The notes: generated by a model from the sequence alone, not told the origin. Counted from the stretch's first letter, positions 33,084 to 42,213 are shown. The stretch: 64,000 nt of DNA from CAWIJK01 sp963836375 (GCA_963836375.1 CAWIJK010000004.1:124001-188000), one strand, 5' to 3'. Made by a program: numbers and translations.

Positions 33084-34138
33084 TGGCGGCCGCGCCGGGC
33101 CGGCGGGTGCTGGTCACCGGCGCCGACACCTTCTGGGGTGGCCGGATGATCCAAGCCCTCGAGGCCGACCCGGCGATGGAGGTGATCCTCGGGCTCGGGA
33201 CCAAGAGCCCCTCGGTCCACTTCGAACGGGCCGAGTTCGTGCGGTCGGACCAGACCTACTCGATCCTCAACCGGATCGTGACCGCCACCCAGGTCGACAC
33301 CATCTTGCACACCTTCTTGGTCGTCGACTCCACGTTGGTCCCCTCCCGGGCCCTGCACGAGATCAACGTCATCGGCACCATGAACCTCCTCGCCGCGGCG
33401 GGTGCCGCCAACTCGCCGGTGCGCCATGTGGTGGTCAAGTCGTCGACCCTCGTCTACGGGTCCTCGGAGAAGGACCCGAACACCTTCAGCGAGGACACCC
33501 CGCGGTCCTCGCCGGCCCGGACCCGGGTCGAGCGTTCCCTGGTGGAGGCCGAGGGACTGGTGCGCGACTTCGCCGAGGACAACCCGGCCACCTTGGTGAC
33601 CGTGCTGCGCTTCGCCAACGTGCTCGGCACCGACATCCGGACGTCGATCTCCAAGAACCTGTCGCGCCCGGTGTGCCCGGCGATCTTCGGCTACGACCCA
33701 TCGGTCCAGTTCGTCGAGGAGGACGACGTCGTGCGCGCCCTCGAGTACGTGACCCGCGAGCGGATCCCGGGCCTGTACAACGTGGCGGGGGCCGGGCGCC
33801 TCCCGTGGAGCGAGGTGACGTCGATCTGCGGGACCCGGCTCCTCGCCCTGCCCCCGGTGGGCACCCGACGGGTCATCGCCCCGCTGGTCCGCCTCGGGGC
33901 GTTCGAGTTCCCCCCCGAGATGGAGAGCCTGTTGCGCTACGGCCGGGGCGTCGACACCTCCCGGCTGACCGCGGCCGGCTTCGAGTTCCGCTACACGAGC
34001 GCGGGGGCGGTCCGGAACTTCATCCGGGGGGTCCGACTGCGGCGGGGGGCCGGCCGGCCGCCCGCTTCCTACACCTACCAGCACGACGTGGAGCAGTTCT
34101 TCCGACACTCCCGCTCGGTCGTCCACTCCGGGGACTGA
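33083..34138 (+). CDS. NAD-dependent epimerase/dehydratase family protein
   Basis: This 351-residue protein has a modified Rossmann loop VLVTGADTFWGG and strand-end VVVKSSTLVYGSS. The usual YxxxK is not obvious: the segment after SEDTPRSS reads ARTRVERSLVEAE, so the catalytic Tyr may be replaced. It resembles mycobacterial Rv0501-type proteins, which are annotated GalE-like without proof of epimerase activity. Its start overlaps the acyltransferase stop, so the two are translationally coupled. The C-terminus (YTYQHDVEQFFRHSRSV) is basic. A nucleotide-binding, possibly non-catalytic role is a fair alternative. Confidence 0.83.
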   Translation: MAAAPGRRVLVTGADTFWGGRMIQALEADPAMEVILGLGTKSPSVHFERAEFVRSDQTYSILNRIVTATQVDTILHTFLVVDSTLVPSRALHEINVIGTMNLLAAAGAANSPVRHVVVKSSTLVYGSSEKDPNTFSEDTPRSSPARTRVERSLVEAEGLVRDFAEDNPATLVTVLRFANVLGTDIRTSISKNLSRPVCPAIFGYDPSVQFVEEDDVVRALEYVTRERIPGLYNVAGAGRLPWSEVTSICGTRLLALPPVGTRRVIAPLVRLGAFEFPPEMESLLRYGRGVDTSRLTAAGFEFRYTSAGAVRNFIRGVRLRRGAGRPPASYTYQHDVEQFFRHSRSVVHSGD

Positions 34139-34164
34139 GGACCGGCGCCCGGCGCCACGGGCCC

Positions 34165-34785
34165 TCAGCCCCGGCCGAGCCAGATCCAGAGCAGCTCGCG
34201 CTGGCGCGCCTCCCACTCCTCGGTGGTCATGGCGAAGCGGGCGTGGTCCTCCCAGGCCCCGTCGATCTCCAAGAACCGCTCGGCGACCCCCTCCATGCGC
34301 AGGGCCAGCTTCTCGACCACCCGGAGGCTGGCCGCGTTGCGCGGGATGATCGAGATCTCGACGCGGTGCAGCCCCAGGGCCTCGAAGGCGAAGTGGAGCA
34401 CCATCACCACGGCCTCGGGTACGTAGCCCTGCCCGGCCATGGCCTCGTCGATCCAGTAGCCGATGAAGCCGCTCTGGAACGGCCCGCGCTGGATCGACGA
34501 CAGCGTGATCTCCCCGACGAAGCGCCCGCCGACGAAGATCCCGAACCCGAAGCCGGTCCCGAGCTGTCGCTCGCGCTCGCGGATGGCACAGCGGGCGGAG
34601 AAACTGCCACGGTCCTCGGCCGGCAGGGGCGCCCCCTTGGGGCGGGGCTCCCACGGCACCAGCCAAGACCGGCAACGCGAGCGCACCTCGAACCAGGCGT
34701 CGTAGTCCGCCTCGGTCAGGGTGCGCAGGCTGAGCCGGCGACCGACCAGCTCCAGGGGGGCCGCCTGGACGCTGCGGGCCGTCAC
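34165..34785 (-). CDS. GNAT acetyltransferase, RimJ/RimL type
   Basis: About 206 residues from GTG 34785, which overlaps the stop of the aminotransferase gene as GTGA. The family signature is LVGRRLSLRTLTEADYDAWFEV at the N-terminus and the acetyl-CoA loop IDEAMAGQGYVPEAV, followed by LHRVEISIIPRNAASLRVVEKL. RimJ-type enzymes acetylate the N-terminal amine of ribosomal or other proteins; many also act on small molecules. It is complete and appears to share a transcript with the upstream aminotransferase. Confidence 0.88.
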   Translation of the reverse strand: MTARSVQAAPLELVGRRLSLRTLTEADYDAWFEVRSRCRSWLVPWEPRPKGAPLPAEDRGSFSARCAIRERERQLGTGFGFGIFVGGRFVGEITLSSIQRGPFQSGFIGYWIDEAMAGQGYVPEAVVMVLHFAFEALGLHRVEISIIPRNAASLRVVEKLALRMEGVAERFLEIDGAWEDHARFAMTTEEWEARQRELLWIWLGRG

Positions 34786-35882
34786 CGGCCGGTCACCTCG
34801 GCCAGCGCGCCCAGCAGCGCCTCGACGTTGCGTCGCCGGGCCGTGTGACCCATGCACCCGATCCGCCAGACCCGGCCGGCGAGCGGCCCGGCGCCGGCGC
34901 CGATCTCGATGCCGTGGCGCTCGAGCAGCAGGCGCCGGCACCCCGCCTCGTCGGTCCCCGCCGGCAGGTCGGCCGGCACCTCGACGGTGGTCAGCTGGGG
35001 CAGGCGGTAGCCGGCCTGGGCGAACAGGGTGAATCCCATCGACTCGAGCCCGTCGGCCAGCAGCTGGCCGCACTCGGCGTGGCGGGCCCAGGCTGCCTCG
35101 AGCCCCTCGTCGAGCAGGGCCCCGAGCGCGGCATGCAGGGCGCCGATCATGGTGACCGGCGCGGTGTGGTGGTACACCCGGCCTCCCTCGCCCCCCTCGA
35201 CGTAGGCCGAGAGCAGCGTCAGGTCCAGGTACCAGCTCGAAGGCCGCTCCACCAGGCGCTCACGGGCCCGGTCCGACACGGTCAGGGGCGAGAGCCCCGG
35301 CGGGACGCCGAGGCACTTCTGGGTGCCGCTGTAGGCGACGTCCACCCCCCAGTCGTCGACCGCCACCTCGATACCCCCGAGCGAGGTCACGGTGTCGGCG
35401 ACCACCAGCGCGTCGCGCTTGGCGCCGCCGACCGCGGCCACGTCGTTGCGGATCCCCGTCGAGGTCTCGGCGTGCACCAGCGCGATCACCGCCGGGGCGG
35501 GGTGGGCCTCCAGCAGGGCCTCTGGGTCGAGGGGCCGGCCCCAGGGGGCCTCGACCCGCACCACCTCTGCCCCCTGGCGGCCGGCGACCTCGCACATGCG
35601 CTCGCCGAACAGGCCGTTCACCCCGACGACCACCGGGTCGCCCGGCCGGACCAGGTTCACGAAGGTGGCCTCCATGCCCGCCGAGCCGGTGCCGCTGAGC
35701 GGCATGGTGAGGCGGTTGGTGGTGGCAAAGACGGTCCGCAGGCGGGCCATGGTCTCGTCGAGGAGGCCCAAGAAGACCGGATCGAGGTGGCCCAGCACGG
35801 GGTGCACGAGAGCGGCGGTGACCTCGGGATAGGGGTTGGAGGGCCCGGGCCCCATCAAGAGGCGCTCGGGCATCGGGGTCAT
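34782..35882 (-). CDS. Class V aminotransferase, alanine-glyoxylate / serine-glyoxylate type
   Basis: A 366-residue PLP enzyme. It has the opening MGPGPSNPYPEV, LSGTGSAGMEA, the cofactor aspartate in VVADTVTSLGG, the Schiff-base lysine in YSGTQKCLG and the C-terminal arginine in RIGCMGHTARRRNVE. These are the marks of alanine-glyoxylate/serine-glyoxylate aminotransferases (fold type I). The likely role is glyoxylate detoxification or serine/glycine interconversion. ATG 35882 is used; ATG 35873 (MPERLLMGPG) is also possible. It diverges from the glycan locus gene at 35963. Confidence 0.9.
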   Translation of the reverse strand: MTPMPERLLMGPGPSNPYPEVTAALVHPVLGHLDPVFLGLLDETMARLRTVFATTNRLTMPLSGTGSAGMEATFVNLVRPGDPVVVGVNGLFGERMCEVAGRQGAEVVRVEAPWGRPLDPEALLEAHPAPAVIALVHAETSTGIRNDVAAVGGAKRDALVVADTVTSLGGIEVAVDDWGVDVAYSGTQKCLGVPPGLSPLTVSDRARERLVERPSSWYLDLTLLSAYVEGGEGGRVYHHTAPVTMIGALHAALGALLDEGLEAAWARHAECGQLLADGLESMGFTLFAQAGYRLPQLTTVEVPADLPAGTDEAGCRRLLLERHGIEIGAGAGPLAGRVWRIGCMGHTARRRNVEALLGALAEVTGR

Positions 35883-35950
35883 GCGCGCATCGTGGCAGGC
35901 CGGGGGCCGGTTGCGCCAGCGCCGGACCGGGCCGGACCGGGGGTCTGCAC

Positions 35951-35956
35951 TAGATT
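35951..35956 (+). promoter_or_regulatory. -10 box heading the right-hand glycan operon, leaderless
   Basis: TAGATT, six bases, then GTG 35963. Confidence 0.6.
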
Positions 35957-35962
35957 CCCAGC

Positions 35963-37816
35963 GTGGCCCGGGTCCGTCGTCCCCAGCCGGCGGCGACCAA
36001 GCGTCGGACTCGGGCGACCTCGGGCGCCGGGACGCCGGGCGCCGCTGACCCCTCGGGGGGCGAAGCGGCCGGGCGACTGCTCTTCGCGCCTCGCGAGCTG
36101 CCGCCGCTGCGGCCCGACGCCGCCGCCGAGGACCCCGCCCGCTACCGGGACTGGGTCGCGGCCCGAGAGGCCGAGCGGTTGGGCGCCCCGACCGGGCTGC
36201 TGCCGGCCGGGCGCATCGACGTGCTCATCGCCGTCGACCGGGCCGACCCGGCACTGCTCTCGGCGTGCCTCGGGTCGGTCACCGGCCAGACGAGCCACAC
36301 CTGGCGCCTCTCGATCGTCGCCGTCGGGGAGACCGGCGACGCGCTCGACGCCGTGCTGGCCGAGAGCCAGGCGCGCTGGCCGGACCGGGTGGCGCTGCGT
36401 CTGGTGCCCGCCGGCGTCGACACGGCCTCGGCGATCGGTTTGGCCTTCGAGTACTCGGGCGCCCCCACCGTCTTGGTGCTGGGTCAGCACGACGAGCTGG
36501 CACCCGATGCGCTCTCCCTCCTGACCAGGGCCATCGAGGGGGCGAGCGCCAGCCTGCGGGCGGACATCGCCTACGGCGACGAGGATGAGGCCGACGGGAC
36601 CGGGGCGCTGTCGCGTCCGGTGCTCAAGCCCGACTGGTCGCCGGACCTCCTCTTGTCGACCCCTTATCTCGGGCGCCCGACGGTGCTGCGCCGCAGCGTG
36701 GTCGGCGAGGCCGGCGGCGTCCGGCCGTCGGCCGACGGCGACTGGGAGCACGACCTGTTGCTGCGGGTGGCCGAGCGGGCCACCCGGGTGGCCCACGTGG
36801 CCGAGGTGCTGTGCCACCGCCACGTCCGCCCGGCCCCGTCGTGGGGGACGTCGGGGGGCGGGGTCGTGGCCGCCGCCCTGGCCCGGCGGGGGGAGGAGGG
36901 CGAGGTGGCGGCCGGGCCCCTCCCGGGCACCTGGGCCGTCCACCGCCGGGCGCCGGGCCGGCCCCGAGTCAGCGTGCTGGTGCCGTTCCGCGACGGGGCC
37001 GGCTTCCTGCGCACCTGCGTGGACTCGGTGACCGCCACCGCCGGCGAGGTCGACCTCCAGGTGGTGCTGGTCGACAACGGCTCGACCGATCCCGAGACCC
37101 AAACCCTGGTCGAGCACCTGGCGGCCCGCCCCGGGGTGGCCGTCGTGCGCGACCCGCGGGTCTTCAACTGGGCCGCCCTCAACAACGAGGCGGCCGAGGC
37201 GGCCACGGGGGAGGTCCTCGTGTTTTTGAACAACGACATCGAGGCCGGGCGGGCCGGATGGCTCGAGGTGCTCGCCGCCCAGGCCCTCCGGCCCGAGGTG
37301 GCCGTGGCCGGGGCGCGTCTTTTGTACCCCGGCGGCCGGGTCCAGCACGCGGGCGTAGTCGTCGGGATCGGCGGCGCCGCCGGCCACGTCCTGGCCGGGC
37401 TGGAGGCCGAGGAGCCCGGCTACCTCGGGATGGCGGTGCTGACCCGCAACTGCTCGGCCGTCACCGGCGCTTGCATGGCCGTGCGGCGCGAGGTCTTCGA
37501 CGGCATCGGCCGGTTCGACGAGACCCTCGGGGTCGACCTCAACGACATCGACTTCTGCCTGCGGGCCATCCAGCGCGGCTTCCACGTCGTGTACGAGCCG
37601 CTGGCCGAGCTGGTCCACTACGAGTCGCCGAGCCGCGGCACGTCGGGCAGCGTCGCCAACATCACCCGCTTCATCGACCGGTGGCGGCCCCTGATCGAAG
37701 GCGGCGACCCCTTCCTGAACCCGCACCTCACCCGGGTAGACTCCTCGTGCGCGCTGCGCGGGCCCGACGAGGAGGGGTGGTGGCAGAGATGGCGCTCGAC
37801 CCTCGATCGATCGTGA
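35963..37816 (+). CDS. Two-domain GT2 glycosyltransferase
   Basis: This 617-residue protein carries two GT-A-like regions. The first (about residues 80-280) starts IDVLIAVDRADPALLSACL and has AYGDEDEADGTG where a DXD-like motif is expected. The second (about 330-560) is a clear family 2 domain: VSVLVPFRDGAGFLRTCVDSV, VLVDNGSTDPETQTLV, VFLNNDIEAG (DXD position NND) and GACMAVRREVFDGIGRFDE. The arrangement matches large rhamnosyl- or galactofuranosyltransferases of surface glycans, where one domain may be regulatory. There is no transmembrane helix. It is the first gene of a three-gene + strand unit. Confidence 0.88.
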   Translation: MARVRRPQPAATKRRTRATSGAGTPGAADPSGGEAAGRLLFAPRELPPLRPDAAAEDPARYRDWVAAREAERLGAPTGLLPAGRIDVLIAVDRADPALLSACLGSVTGQTSHTWRLSIVAVGETGDALDAVLAESQARWPDRVALRLVPAGVDTASAIGLAFEYSGAPTVLVLGQHDELAPDALSLLTRAIEGASASLRADIAYGDEDEADGTGALSRPVLKPDWSPDLLLSTPYLGRPTVLRRSVVGEAGGVRPSADGDWEHDLLLRVAERATRVAHVAEVLCHRHVRPAPSWGTSGGGVVAAALARRGEEGEVAAGPLPGTWAVHRRAPGRPRVSVLVPFRDGAGFLRTCVDSVTATAGEVDLQVVLVDNGSTDPETQTLVEHLAARPGVAVVRDPRVFNWAALNNEAAEAATGEVLVFLNNDIEAGRAGWLEVLAAQALRPEVAVAGARLLYPGGRVQHAGVVVGIGGAAGHVLAGLEAEEPGYLGMAVLTRNCSAVTGACMAVRREVFDGIGRFDETLGVDLNDIDFCLRAIQRGFHVVYEPLAELVHYESPSRGTSGSVANITRFIDRWRPLIEGGDPFLNPHLTRVDSSCALRGPDEEGWWQRWRSTLDRS

Positions 37817-38262
37817 GCGACGTCGGCGACCGTGCCCACGACCTGGGCTCGATGGACGCCCCGAGCGTGCTGACCCACGCCGTGCGGGTCTCGCCCCCGA
37901 TGCCACCGGTGCGCGAGGACCCCGACGTCACCGCGTTGCACGAGGGGTGGGCCAAGCTGCACAGCTCGGTCGACCAAGAACCCGACGAGCACGGGGTCAC
38001 GGGCCGGATCCGCCGCAAGGTCCGGGCCACCGCCGCCGAGGCGGCGGCCCCCGGCCAACAGGAGAACCGGGCCCTCATCGGCGCCCTGATCCGTTCCACC
38101 GAGGCCCTGGCCGCCCGGTGCGACGAGATCGCCGGGCGCCTGGCCGACCTCGAGGCGGTGCTCGAGGAGGTCGTGACGGTGGTGAGCGAGGACCTGGTGC
38201 ACATCCGCGCCGCGGTGACCACCACCGCCCCGGCCGTCGAGCGGCCCAACGAGGGTGAGTGA
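37780..38262 (+). CDS. Coiled-coil protein in glycosyltransferase operon
   Basis: About 160 residues; GTG 37780 (GGAGG four bases before) and ATG 37789 are both plausible starts, and the 5' end overlaps the preceding GT gene. After a charged N-terminus the region RALIGALIRSTEALAARCDEIAGRLADLEAVLEEVVTVV is a strong coiled coil. A similar coiled coil (ELAVRCDDLAHRQQELV) begins the GT2 protein at 49901, and the GT2 protein at 39288 also starts with one. It may therefore be a separate scaffold or oligomerisation subunit for glycosyltransferases. No catalytic motif is visible. Confidence 0.72.
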   Translation: MAEMALDPRSIVSDVGDRAHDLGSMDAPSVLTHAVRVSPPMPPVREDPDVTALHEGWAKLHSSVDQEPDEHGVTGRIRRKVRATAAEAAAPGQQENRALIGALIRSTEALAARCDEIAGRLADLEAVLEEVVTVVSEDLVHIRAAVTTTAPAVERPNEGE

Positions 38263-39274
38263 CCCCGACCCCGGTACGGGGGTCGCCTTCTTATCCAAGA
38301 GCTGGGGGGTCGGCACCAGCGAAGCCGCCTTCGTGATGCGCAGCCTGGCCGGAGCGGCCTCGAGGCACTGCCGCGTCGACGTCCTCACCGTCGGCCGTCC
38401 CGGTCCGGCGAGGGCCGACGGGGCCTTCGACGTGCGACCGGCCGGACAGGGTCGCCAGGGCGGCTGGCCGGTCTCGAAGAAACTCGCCTGGCCGGCCGAC
38501 CCACCCGTCCTGACCGTCATCGAGTCCGGCGACGCGGGGGCGGCCGGACTGGCCAGGCGCTCGGCCCCCAAGGGGATCACCGCCTCGGTGGCCGACGCAC
38601 GGGGCGGCTACGAGCGGGTGAGCGCGGCGTTCACCGTGGCCCCGGGGCGCCGGGACGACGTCGTCGCCTCCGGCCTGTCCGCCGACCGGGTCCACGATGT
38701 GGGCCTGCACGTGCCGGTCAACCGCATCGCCGCCGAGCACCGCCACAACGGCCTCGGGTTCACCGACTACGTGCTCATCTTGACCGACCGGCCCGGCGAA
38801 GGGCCCGGCGCCGCACCGACGCCCGCCGCCGCCTGGGTGGCCGCCCGCTTCCCCCGCCTGCACGTGGTGGTGGTCGAGGCCGCCGTGGCCTCGGTGTGGC
38901 AGTTCCGGTCGCTCCGGGGCCTGGTGGCCGTCGACACCCGCACCGACCTGTGGCGGCTCATGGCCCACGCCCGGGTGGTCGTCGACCTCAAGCCCGGCCG
39001 CTACGTGGCCCGCGAATGCGTGGAGGCGCTCCGCTTCGGGACCCCGGTCATCGCCCCGGCGGGCACGGTCGGCGCCGACCTGGCCGAGCTCGGCGGCGGG
39101 CTGTGGTACCGGGACCCGGCCGAGCTGCTCGGGTGCCTCGAGTGGCTGGCCGACGCCGAGATCCGCGAGGCCCTGGGCACCCAGGGGCGCCGGTTGGCCG
39201 ACGCCCTCTACGGGGACCCCGACGCCTTCGTCGAGCGGGTGGGCAAGGCCCTGGTGGCCCTGGCCGAGCGCTGA
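38255..39274 (+). CDS. GT-B-like glycosyltransferase of the glycan operon
   Basis: A 339-residue protein beginning VSDPDPGTGVAFLSKSWGVGTSEAAFVMR, a GT-B N-terminal lobe with a Gly/Ser loop. The C-terminal lobe shows VVVDLKPGRYVARECVEALRFGTPVIAP, placed like the donor-binding EX7E stretch of GT4 enzymes (the second glutamate is less certain). The start overlaps the preceding stop by eight bases. It has a TTA leucine codon at 38291-38293 (FLSK), rare in this genome. It is weaker in family match than the other GTs here. The donor is unknown. Confidence 0.72.
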   Translation: MSDPDPGTGVAFLSKSWGVGTSEAAFVMRSLAGAASRHCRVDVLTVGRPGPARADGAFDVRPAGQGRQGGWPVSKKLAWPADPPVLTVIESGDAGAAGLARRSAPKGITASVADARGGYERVSAAFTVAPGRRDDVVASGLSADRVHDVGLHVPVNRIAAEHRHNGLGFTDYVLILTDRPGEGPGAAPTPAAAWVAARFPRLHVVVVEAAVASVWQFRSLRGLVAVDTRTDLWRLMAHARVVVDLKPGRYVARECVEALRFGTPVIAPAGTVGADLAELGGGLWYRDPAELLGCLEWLADAEIREALGTQGRRLADALYGDPDAFVERVGKALVALAER

Positions 39275-39287
39275 GGGGCAGCCTCTC

Positions 39288-41339
39288 TCAGCGGTAGCTG
39301 GCCCGGGGCGGCCAGGAGAGCGGGACGGTCTCGTGGGCCAACGACAGGTTCGGGTTGTAGGCCGGGTCGCGCTCGAGGACCTCGGGCCACCGGCCGTGTA
39401 GGTACCGGATCTCCCGGGCGAAGCGCACCGCGTTCTCACCGTCCCCCTCGCGCGGCTCGCCCTTGTCTTCGTGGTGCAACAGCTCGGCGTGGGGCGTCCA
39501 CGACACCGTCCAGCCGACCTCGGCCAGGCGCAGGCAGAAGTCCGTGTCGCCGAAGGCGTCGGAGAGGTGCGCCTCGTCGAACCCGCCCACCTGGTCGAAG
39601 GCCTCCCGGCGCACGGCCATGCAGGCCCAGCTCACGGCGGAGAAGCTCTGGGCCAGCACGGCCCGGCCGAAGTAGCCGGGCTCGAGGCGGTCGATGCCCC
39701 GGTGGATGTGCCCGACCGTCCCCCCGATGCCGGCCACCAGGCCGGCGTGCTGGACCGAGCCGTCGGGGTACAAGAGCTTCGCCCCGACCGCCCCGACATG
39801 GGGCTGGAGCAGCAGGCCGACCATCTCTTCGAGCCAGCGGTCGGTGACGACCTCGACGTCGTCGTGGACGAAGCACAGGACCTCTCCACCCGCGGCGCGG
39901 GCCCCGGCGTTGCGCAGGGCCGAGTCGCTGACGTCCCGGTCGTCTCGCACCAGGGTCAGGCCGTCGGCCCGGTCGCGCAAGAACTGGCGCAGGGGCGGGC
40001 GTCGGTCCCCGTCGTCGACCACCACCAGCTCCACCCCCGGATAGGTCGAACGGACGGCGATGCTGTCGAGGCAGCGGACCAGCCGGGGCCCGTTGCGGGC
40101 CAGCACGACGACGCTGACCGCCGGTGGCGGATCGGGGAGCTCCCAGCACACCCGGTTGAAACCACTGCCCCCGATCGTGAGCACCGAGGCCTTCTGCCCG
40201 GTGCGGGCCAGGTGGTCGCTGACCGACCGTTGGGCGGCGCGCGCCGCGTAGGGCTTGGCCGAGAGCGACGAGGCGGTCGAGCCGGCGTGGGTCCTCCAGT
40301 GGTACAGGACGTGGGGGACGTGGACGACCTGGTCGGGGTCGAGTCGCTCGGCCACCCGGAGTACCAGGTCCCAGTCCTGGCTCCCCTCGTAGCCGACCCG
40401 GTAGCCGCCGACCGCCGCCACCAGGTCACGTCGCAGCATGCACAGGTGGGAGAAGTAGTTCTGGCCGAGGAGCAGGATCGGGTCGAAGTCCGGCTTGAAG
40501 TAGGCGTGGGCCCGGTGGTGGTCGTCGTCGAGGTGATCCTCGTCGCTGTAGAGCAGCCCGGCACCGGGATGCTCGGACAGGGCCAGGACGGCCAGGGCCA
40601 GGGCGTGTTCTGCCATCACGTCGTCGTGGTCGAACAGGGCGAGCCACTCCCCGGTGGCCAGGCTGATGGCGGTGTTCGACGACGCCGAGATGTGGCCGTT
40701 CTCGCTCCGCCGCTCGACGACGATGCGGGGGTCCTCGGCCGCGTACTCGGCCAGGACCTTGGGCACCCAGGCGGCGGTCGAGGCGTCGTCGGCCACGCAG
40801 AGCTGCCATTTCTCGTAGAGCTGGGCCCGGATCGAGTCGAGCGCCTCGCGCAGGTAGGCCTCGGGCGGGTTGTACACCGGCAGGATCACCGAGACGAGCG
40901 GGGGGTCCACCAGGGCGTCCAGTCGCCGGCGGATCGCCGCCCGGGCCCGGTCGTCAACGGTGTCGTAGCACTCGACCCAGGTCGGATAGCGGACGTCGTC
41001 GAGGAACGACGCGGAGGGTTCGAGCAGGGCGCCACCGCCCGGTGGGGCCACCCCGATCTCGGTGGTGGCGGCAGGGCCGTCCAGGCTCTGGCGGGCCCGG
41101 TCGAGGGCGCGCCGGAGCCGACCCGAGTACCGGATGACCTTGGACGACTGGAGGGACTGGAGCTCGGCCTCGGCCCGCGCCAACTCGGCCTCGGAGCGGC
41201 CCATCTGCGCCTGCTGGTCGGCCACCTTGGCCGCCAGCCACTCGCTCCCCTCGACCTGGGCCCGGAGGTTCTCCGCCTCCGCCTCGACCTTGAGCAGGCG
41301 TCGGCGCAGCTCCTCGGTCGACTCCGCCTCCCCGGTCAT
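39288..41339 (-). CDS. Two-domain GT2 glycosyltransferase with N-terminal coiled coil
   Basis: This 683-residue protein begins with a coiled coil (residues 8-75, RLLKVEAEAENLRAQVEG onward), followed by two family 2 domains. Domain one: VSVILPVYNPPEAYLREALDS, VADDASTAA and ALFDHDDVMAEHAL, with the DXD-like HDD. Domain two: VSVVVLARNGPRLVRCLDSIA, VVVDDGDRRPPLR, FVHDDVEVVTDRW and GDTDFCLRLAEVGW. Both domains keep metal-binding aspartates, so it could add two sugars or build a repeating unit. The ATG overlaps the stop of a 14-codon leader ORF (41336-41380), which may couple translation. Confidence 0.9.
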   Translation of the reverse strand: MTGEAESTEELRRRLLKVEAEAENLRAQVEGSEWLAAKVADQQAQMGRSEAELARAEAELQSLQSSKVIRYSGRLRRALDRARQSLDGPAATTEIGVAPPGGGALLEPSASFLDDVRYPTWVECYDTVDDRARAAIRRRLDALVDPPLVSVILPVYNPPEAYLREALDSIRAQLYEKWQLCVADDASTAAWVPKVLAEYAAEDPRIVVERRSENGHISASSNTAISLATGEWLALFDHDDVMAEHALALAVLALSEHPGAGLLYSDEDHLDDDHHRAHAYFKPDFDPILLLGQNYFSHLCMLRRDLVAAVGGYRVGYEGSQDWDLVLRVAERLDPDQVVHVPHVLYHWRTHAGSTASSLSAKPYAARAAQRSVSDHLARTGQKASVLTIGGSGFNRVCWELPDPPPAVSVVVLARNGPRLVRCLDSIAVRSTYPGVELVVVDDGDRRPPLRQFLRDRADGLTLVRDDRDVSDSALRNAGARAAGGEVLCFVHDDVEVVTDRWLEEMVGLLLQPHVGAVGAKLLYPDGSVQHAGLVAGIGGTVGHIHRGIDRLEPGYFGRAVLAQSFSAVSWACMAVRREAFDQVGGFDEAHLSDAFGDTDFCLRLAEVGWTVSWTPHAELLHHEDKGEPREGDGENAVRFAREIRYLHGRWPEVLERDPAYNPNLSLAHETVPLSWPPRASYR

Positions 41340-41380
41340 CGCGGCGCGCCGGGACGGGGCACCGTGTGGCGCTGCGGCAT
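41336..41380 (-). CDS. 14-residue leader ORF overlapping the GT2 start
   Basis: MPQRHTVPRPGAPR, then TGA overlapping the downstream ATG (ATGA). TAATTT lies exactly six bases before its ATG, the leaderless pattern of other genes here, while the GT2 gene itself has no ribosome-binding site. It probably serves translational coupling. It is too short for similarity evidence. Confidence 0.45.
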   Translation of the reverse strand: MPQRHTVPRPGAPR

Positions 41381-41386
41381 CGGTCG

Positions 41387-41392
41387 AAATTA
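41387..41392 (-). promoter_or_regulatory. -10 box for the leader ORF / GT2 gene
   Basis: TAATTT on the minus strand, six bases before ATG 41380. Confidence 0.5.
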
Positions 41393-41475
41393 CCACGCCC
41401 GATCGGCCGGACCCGGTGACGCAGCGGTCGCCGACCCGACGCCTGGAGCCGTCCCGAGCGATGTCCGGTGGCCGG

Positions 41476-42213
41476 TCAGGGACGGCCGAAGGACCGCCAA
41501 CCGACCCGGCGGCGCATCTCGGCCGGGCCCCGCAGGAGCCGGCGCAGGGTCTGCTTGCCGCTCGGCCAGCGCGACAGCGTCGTCTCGCCGATGCGCTCGT
41601 GGTAGGGGATGGTGACCTCGCGGATCGAACAGCCCGCGTACCCGGGCCACAACAGCAGGTCGACCGGGAAGGCCAGCCCGGTGGCGTCCCAGTCGAAGCG
41701 CCCGATGACCCGTGCGCTGTAGACCCGCTGGCCCGAGTGGGGGTCCCGGAGCCTGCGCCGGGCCCGGGCGCTGGCCAGCATGCCGAAGGCGACGTTGGCC
41801 AGCCAGTTCTGCAAGGGCATGGTCTCGAGCGGACGGGTGCCGAGGCGGTCGGTCCCGGCCACGTCGATTCCGCTGCGCACCAGGTCGACCAGCTCGGGGA
41901 AGATGCCCGTCGGGTAGGTGGCGTCGGCGTCGATGGTCCCCACGATCGGGCGGTCGGGCGCCTTGAGCGCGGCCAGCAGGGCGGGAGCCGGGCCACCGCC
42001 GGGTTCGCGGATGACCCGGGCGCCGTGGGCGGCGGCGATCTCGGCCGTCTTATCCTCCGACCCGTCCATGACGACGATCTCGGCCCCGGGGAGGGCGGCC
42101 CGGCAGCCGTCGACCACCGTGGCGATGGCCGCCTCCTCGTTGCGGGTGATCATCACTACCGAGACGTCGCTGTAGTCCTTCGTCCCGACGGGATGCATCT
42201 CAGGGGGCGGCAT
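41476..42213 (-). CDS. GT2 dolichyl/polyprenyl-phosphate sugar transferase-like protein
   Basis: About 245 residues from ATG 42213 (GGAG seven bases upstream), overlapping the stop of the flavoprotein gene. It has VSVVMITRNEEAAIATVVDG, VVMDGSEDKTAEIAAAHGA and the catalytic GTIDADATYPTG (DAD as the DXD motif). The C-terminal RDPHSGQRVYS and basic tail match DPM1-like enzymes that charge a polyprenyl phosphate with mannose or glucose. There are no transmembrane helices. Such a lipid-linked sugar is what GT-C membrane transferases use, and candidates for those are at 48125, 60524 and 62021. Confidence 0.85.
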   Translation of the reverse strand: MPPPEMHPVGTKDYSDVSVVMITRNEEAAIATVVDGCRAALPGAEIVVMDGSEDKTAEIAAAHGARVIREPGGGPAPALLAALKAPDRPIVGTIDADATYPTGIFPELVDLVRSGIDVAGTDRLGTRPLETMPLQNWLANVAFGMLASARARRRLRDPHSGQRVYSARVIGRFDWDATGLAFPVDLLLWPGYAGCSIREVTIPYHERIGETTLSRWPSGKQTLRRLLRGPAEMRRRVGWRSFGRP

